Positions 60,131 to 64,000 of a DNA stretch of 64,000 bases are shown here, piece by piece. The notes beneath the pieces are model-generated. The model saw nothing but the letters and a program-made list of their open reading frames with translations. It was not told the origin of the DNA and did no database searches. The stretch spans positions 905,501-969,500 of the forward strand of contig NC_090985.1 of the NCBI RefSeq assembly GCF_041146395.1. The letters are read 5' to 3'. Position 1 is the first letter of the stretch, and every line of letters starts with the position of its first letter. The translations under genes and the position numbers were made by a program. Origin of the DNA: Eulemur rufifrons. Taxonomy: Eukaryota > Chordata > Mammalia > Primates > Lemuridae.

Positions 60131-61090
60131 CGGTGATGACTTCCTGTCACAGTCCCACACGTCTCCACTCCTGCAGCCGTGCGGTGGGCGGACTGGTTCC
60201 CCGTCCCTCCCCCTGCGTGAGGCAGAGCAGTTGCAGTATTGGTTACAGACAGGACAGCCAACACGCTACGCGCTGGTGACAAAGTAAGGCAGATCTCCAC
60301 AGTATTTAGTGCTTTTCCACTTTAGAAAGAATTTTTATTTTCTTTAGATTTATAATTATAAAGTAAGCAAACGAAATTGCTGTTTTACTTTGCTTTAATT
60401 TTCTTTGCCTTTCTTTCTTTGTAAATTGACAGTTTTTCTCTCAGATTGTTCATTCTTATTAATTTTTAAGAGCTTTCAATAAGATGCAAGAATTTTCTGC
60501 ATTCCCTTTTTTTTCAATTTTTTGGTGTTGACATAGCAAGTCAGTCAGTCAATAGATCAATCTTCCTAGTGATTTCAGCTTCTGGGCTCTTACGTGGAAA
60601 ATCTCTTCACAACCTCAGATATCTAAATCTTGACTCAAATTTTCTATTTTAAATTTCATCTGTAACTTACTTTCGTATATGGCAAGAAGTGAGGGCTCAC
60701 AGGCTTTTACCAATTGGTCCAATAATCCTTAACCGATAAACAAACTGACATATTTATGTTTATCTTCTCGTTGAGTTGAAATGCCGCCTTCGTCTTACAT
60801 TGAACCCTTGTCCACATTTGGGTCTGATTCTTGTCTTTCTGTTTTGCTCCATTGACTTATCTGTCAAATACAATTATAGGACCTTCATAGTAAATTTTAA
60901 TGTTTGGCTCTCCAAACAGATTGCCATTTTGAGTGAATTCTTAGCTCATTAACTTAAAGCAAATAATTATGTAGTGGTCTCTCTAACATACAGGGTCTCT
61001 CCCTGCAAAATGAAAAAAAAAAAAAAAGCAAAATATAAACAATAGCTAAAAACTGTCTTGTCAATTTCCTTGGTGTTCACTGCCCTTTTA
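60131..61090. other. AT-rich intergenic block, probable old L1M (antisense)
   Basis: ATTTGGGTCTGATTCTTGTC and TTGCTCCATTGACTTATCTGTC (60,815-60,865) fit antisense L1M. The rest is too diverged. Confidence 0.4.
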
Positions 61091-61111
61091 GAACCTTATT
61101 TACTTATTTAT

Positions 61112-61262
61112 TTGAGTCAGAGTCTTGCTCCGTCACCCAGGCTGGAGTGCAGTGGTGCCGTCGTGGCTCGTGGCAGCCGTGGCCTCCTGGCCTCAAGCGA
61201 TCCTCCCGCCTCGGCCTCCCAAAGTGCTGGGATTACAGGTGTGAGCCACGGCACCCGGCCTG
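61112..61262 (-). mobile_element. Alu monomer (antisense) with target site duplication
   Basis: About 150 bases: TTGCTCCGTCACCCAGGCTGGAGTGCAGTGG joined to CTCAAGCGATCCTCCCGCC and CAAAGTGCTGGGATTACAGG, with no second arm. Flanked by GAACCTTATTTA (61,091) and GAACTTATTTA (61,264). Fits a free Alu monomer (FLAM/FRAM type) or an internally deleted Alu. Confidence 0.8.
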
Positions 61263-61847
61263 GGAACTTATTTATAAAAATTTTCTCGTGGTTCCATTTT
61301 TGGCAGGTCTCAGTAAAAGTAGATAAGTGGGAACTTGTTTTTCTAGTTTTTAAATTTAAAGTAAATTCTTAAAATTTATTTTTAAATGAGTACATACATT
61401 TAAAAATTAAGTACAGGAAATAACCCAATAGAGGTGCACGTGCTACTGAGATTAAACCCGTGTTAATGTTTTATCATTTTTGCCTCAGTGGTTTTTTTTT
61501 TTTTTGAAGACAAGAGTAGGATAAATTCAAGTCCCCCCTGCCACTGCTGGTGTTCCGATCGCCGGCCGCTCACCCCTGGTGGGTGACGGTGTCCAGCCCG
61601 AGGTTGGGGGTGGCTGGACACGGGTGCTGGACACCCAGCACCACACAGGTGAGACCAACAGGGATTTATCAGTCACTCACATTCACAGCCCGTGGGGGTG
61701 GGGACAAGGACAGCACATGCCACACTGGGCCCGAGGGCTGGAGTTCAGGAAGAGGGGAACACCAGGGGCCGTGGAAGGCGGGCTTCTTGGCATCAGAGGG
61801 TGAGGGGAGCGCGGTCCCTGCAGGAGGATGTGACTGGTTGTTTGCAT

Positions 61848-62091
61848 GCTGCCCAGGGCTGGCTGGGACCACAGGCTGCTGCCCAGGGCTGGCTGGACCA
61901 CAGGCTGCTGCCCAGGGCTGGCTGGACCACAGGCTGCTGCCCAGGGCTGGCTGGACCACAGGCTGCTGCCCAGGGCTGGCTGGACCACAGGCTGCTGCCC
62001 AGGGCTGGCTGGACCACAGGCTGCTGCCCAGGGCTGGCTGGGACCACAGGCTGCTGCCCAGGGCTGGACCACAGGCTGCTGCCCAGGGCTG
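61848..62091. repeat. 29-bp minisatellite, eight to nine copies
   Basis: GCTGCCCAG recurs at 61,848, 61,878, 61,907, 61,936, 61,965, 61,994, 62,023, 62,053 and 62,078. Spacing is 29, or 30 where GGG replaces GG; the last unit is shortened to 25. Copies are otherwise identical. Confidence 0.97.
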
Positions 62092-62845
62092 AGGAGCAAC
62101 CGTGCCTGGCCCTGCCTAAGAAGCGCGGGCGGACAGGGGCCCCTCTGCAGGCCAGAGTGGGAGGGAACTTGGGTCAGGGCCGTCCCAGTTTTCCCAACGT
62201 CAAAGCAGCACATGGTAATGTTGGGCCTTAACTTTAGGCTTTGTACCAGGTCCTTCCTCCCCGGCCGGTAACCAGCATCCCGAACCTCGGACATTTATTC
62301 CCACGCACATTTTTGTACGTACATTTTTTTTTGTCCCTAAACAATCTCTTTTAAAAAGATTATACCAATGATAAGAGAGATCCATTTGCAATGTGCTTTT
62401 TCCAGACATCTTGTGTTTTTGAGGTTTATTCTCAAATTATTGTGAATAATTTCATTCATATCAGCGGCTGGATAATATAACTTATTTGAATAAACCCCAG
62501 TCTCTCCATCCCCCACTGTACCCTGACTGTCAAGGTGTTTAATGACAGTTTCGACTCCGTGAACCCAGGTGAGTGTGCGTCTGGGGTCGGCACTGGCAGA
62601 GGATTTGGGGGGGTGACAGGATTTGCGCATCTTGAGCTTCACCCTCATTTCTCCCAGGCCCCCCTCCCCCGCACCCCCCGCAGCATCCGGAAACCGTCTG
62701 TCCACGCTCCACGACACTCGGTGTGGCCAGACTTTCCACGCACTGTGTGGAGCCCGTGGCTCTGACCCCCTTGTCCCTGCTAATCTCTGAGGGGCTCCGT
62801 GGCCTGGTCCTTAAACACCTGCTCTCGGACGCAGGCTGCAGAGTT
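62092..62845. other. Intergenic, nothing recognised
   Basis: Mixed unique sequence; no gene. Confidence 0.35.
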
Positions 62846-62849
62846 CAGG

Positions 62850-63035
62850 TCCCGGGTCACCTGCGCGCGGCCGTGTGGCCCTGGGCACGTCACTCACCTG
62901 CTTGGTGCCGCAGCAAATTCAAGCAGAAACCCTGGATCACGTTTGCTTTTATTTTATAAGGTCGTTTTGAGGATTAAATAAATTAATGCTTATGAAGTGC
63001 TTAGAATGTCGTCTGGCACATGATGAGTTCTCAAA
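62850..63035 (+). repeat. MIR element
   Basis: CAGAGTTCAGGTCCCGGGTC, CCGTGTGGCCCTGGGCACGT, TTTGAGGATTAAATAAATTAATG and GTGCTTAGAATGTCGTCTGGCACATGATGAG: nearly complete. Confidence 0.9.
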
Positions 63036-63079
63036 CGTTACCTGTTTTAATGTTGTTGTTGTTGTTATTGTTCATTCAC

Positions 63080-64000
63080 GTCCCTTTTCCTTTTCTCTTC
63101 GCCATTCTTGCCAGCGTTTACGATCTCATTTGTCATTTCAAAGAAACCAGCATAGGTTTTGTGGATGGTCACGTTTATTGTTTTCTACTTCACTGGTTTG
63201 TCTCATAATATTATTTATTTCTTTTGCTTTCCTTTGTACCTACTAGGCTGATTATTTCATACTTCTAAAGTGGGGTGCGTAGCTCATTGATTTTTCAACC
63301 TTTTATTACCACATTTGTATTCATCACCATAAACTTTCCCCAAAGGACAGCTTTGGCTACAGGTCACAAGCTTTGATGTGTGGTGTTTTCATTACATTTA
63401 ATTACAACTATATTCTAATTTCTACTATGAATTATTTTTTGACCTGTGTATTATGTAAACCTATATGTTTAAATTTCTGTGTGTTTAGTAGATATTTTGG
63501 AGTATACATTTGTTAATTTTATTGTTTTATTGTAAAAAAAATTCTCTGTGGGATTTAAATTCACTGGGTTTTTAAAAAATGTTTTTGTGTCATAATATGT
63601 GGTCGACATCACTTTAAAAGGATGTGTGTTCTTGTATTCTTGGGTCGGTGTTCTCGATATGTGTAAGAGATCAAGTTTGTTAATTGTGTTGTTCTAAGTT
63701 TCTTATATAAAAATTATTTTTTTCTTTGCTTGATCCGTCATTTTCTCGAGAGAGATATGTTAAAGTCTCCAAATATGATTGTGAGTTTGATATGTTTCCT
63801 AGAAATTTTGTCAATTTTTGCTTCATGTGCTTTTAAGGATATATTATTGGGTACCTGCATGTTCAGAATTGTTTCATTTTCCTGGTGAGTTTTTCCCTTT
63901 ATAATTTTTGTAATAATTCTCTGTATCCCAAATAATGCTTTTTTTTTAAACCTTAACATCTTTTTAATTTATGTCACTATAATAATAGTGTTATGGCTCA
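63080..64000 (-). mobile_element. Old L1M ORF2 (antisense), continues beyond the window
   Basis: L1 ORF2 antisense landmarks in order: TCATTTCAAAGAAACCAGCATAGG, TTTCTACTTCACTGGTTTGTC, ATAAACTTTCCCCAAAGGACAGC, GATGTGTGGTGTTTTCATT, AAGTCTCCAAATATGATTGTG and ATATATTATTGGGTACCTGCATG. Frame broken. Confidence 0.85.

Overview
This is mammalian nuclear DNA. Its repeat content is primate: Alu-type elements, L1 fragments, MIR, L2 and hAT relics. The antisense Alu at 49,856-50,145 carries a right-arm variant (CTCTTGCTCAGGCTGG), and the L1 3' ends at 35,456, 33,879 and 41,341 differ from human L1. I recognise both as typical of lemurs and lorises, so the source is most likely a strepsirrhine primate (inference from recalled repeat sequences, no search run). 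The two recognisable genes, ANKRD34C and then TMED3, both on the + strand, occur in the same order on human 15q25.1. The next gene there is MINAR1.

Layout. 1-4,950: intergenic or 5' intronic DNA with a TG-rich microsatellite and old L1 pieces. 4,953-6,983: the single coding exon of ANKRD34C (533 aa) and its 3' UTR. 7,000-14,100: intergenic, with MIR, a MER20 element holding a CTCF-like motif, and L1 ORF2 relics. 14,130-15,240: a CpG island with the TMED3 promoter and exon 1. 17,160-17,408 and 23,731-23,967: TMED3 exons 2 and 3 (215 aa in total). Intron 2 carries two minisatellites. 24,524: TMED3 poly(A) signal, followed at once by a 0.78-kb CpG-rich array of 16-bp units.

25,400-53,300 is gene-poor. 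It holds a 4.2-kb fossil L1M split by a younger L1, a 79/65-bp GC-rich array (39,800-40,497), an Alu split by an L1, a 2.25-kb array of 13-bp units (41,842-44,087), and a 240-bp pyrimidine tract. 53,380-54,940 is a second CpG island with good + strand splice donors, a candidate promoter for an unidentified + strand transcript. 55,300-64,000 holds L2, MIR, an Alu monomer, a 29-bp minisatellite, and an L1M that runs off the end.

The genes are not functionally linked: ANKRD34C is an ankyrin-repeat protein of unknown biochemical role, and TMED3 is a p24 cargo receptor of the early secretory pathway. I found no bacterial-style operon, CRISPR array, complete mobile element or new multi-gene system. 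The striking content is the dense set of GC-rich tandem arrays and the nested retrotransposon insertions. Most long open frames in the window are stop-free passages through these arrays and do not encode proteins.
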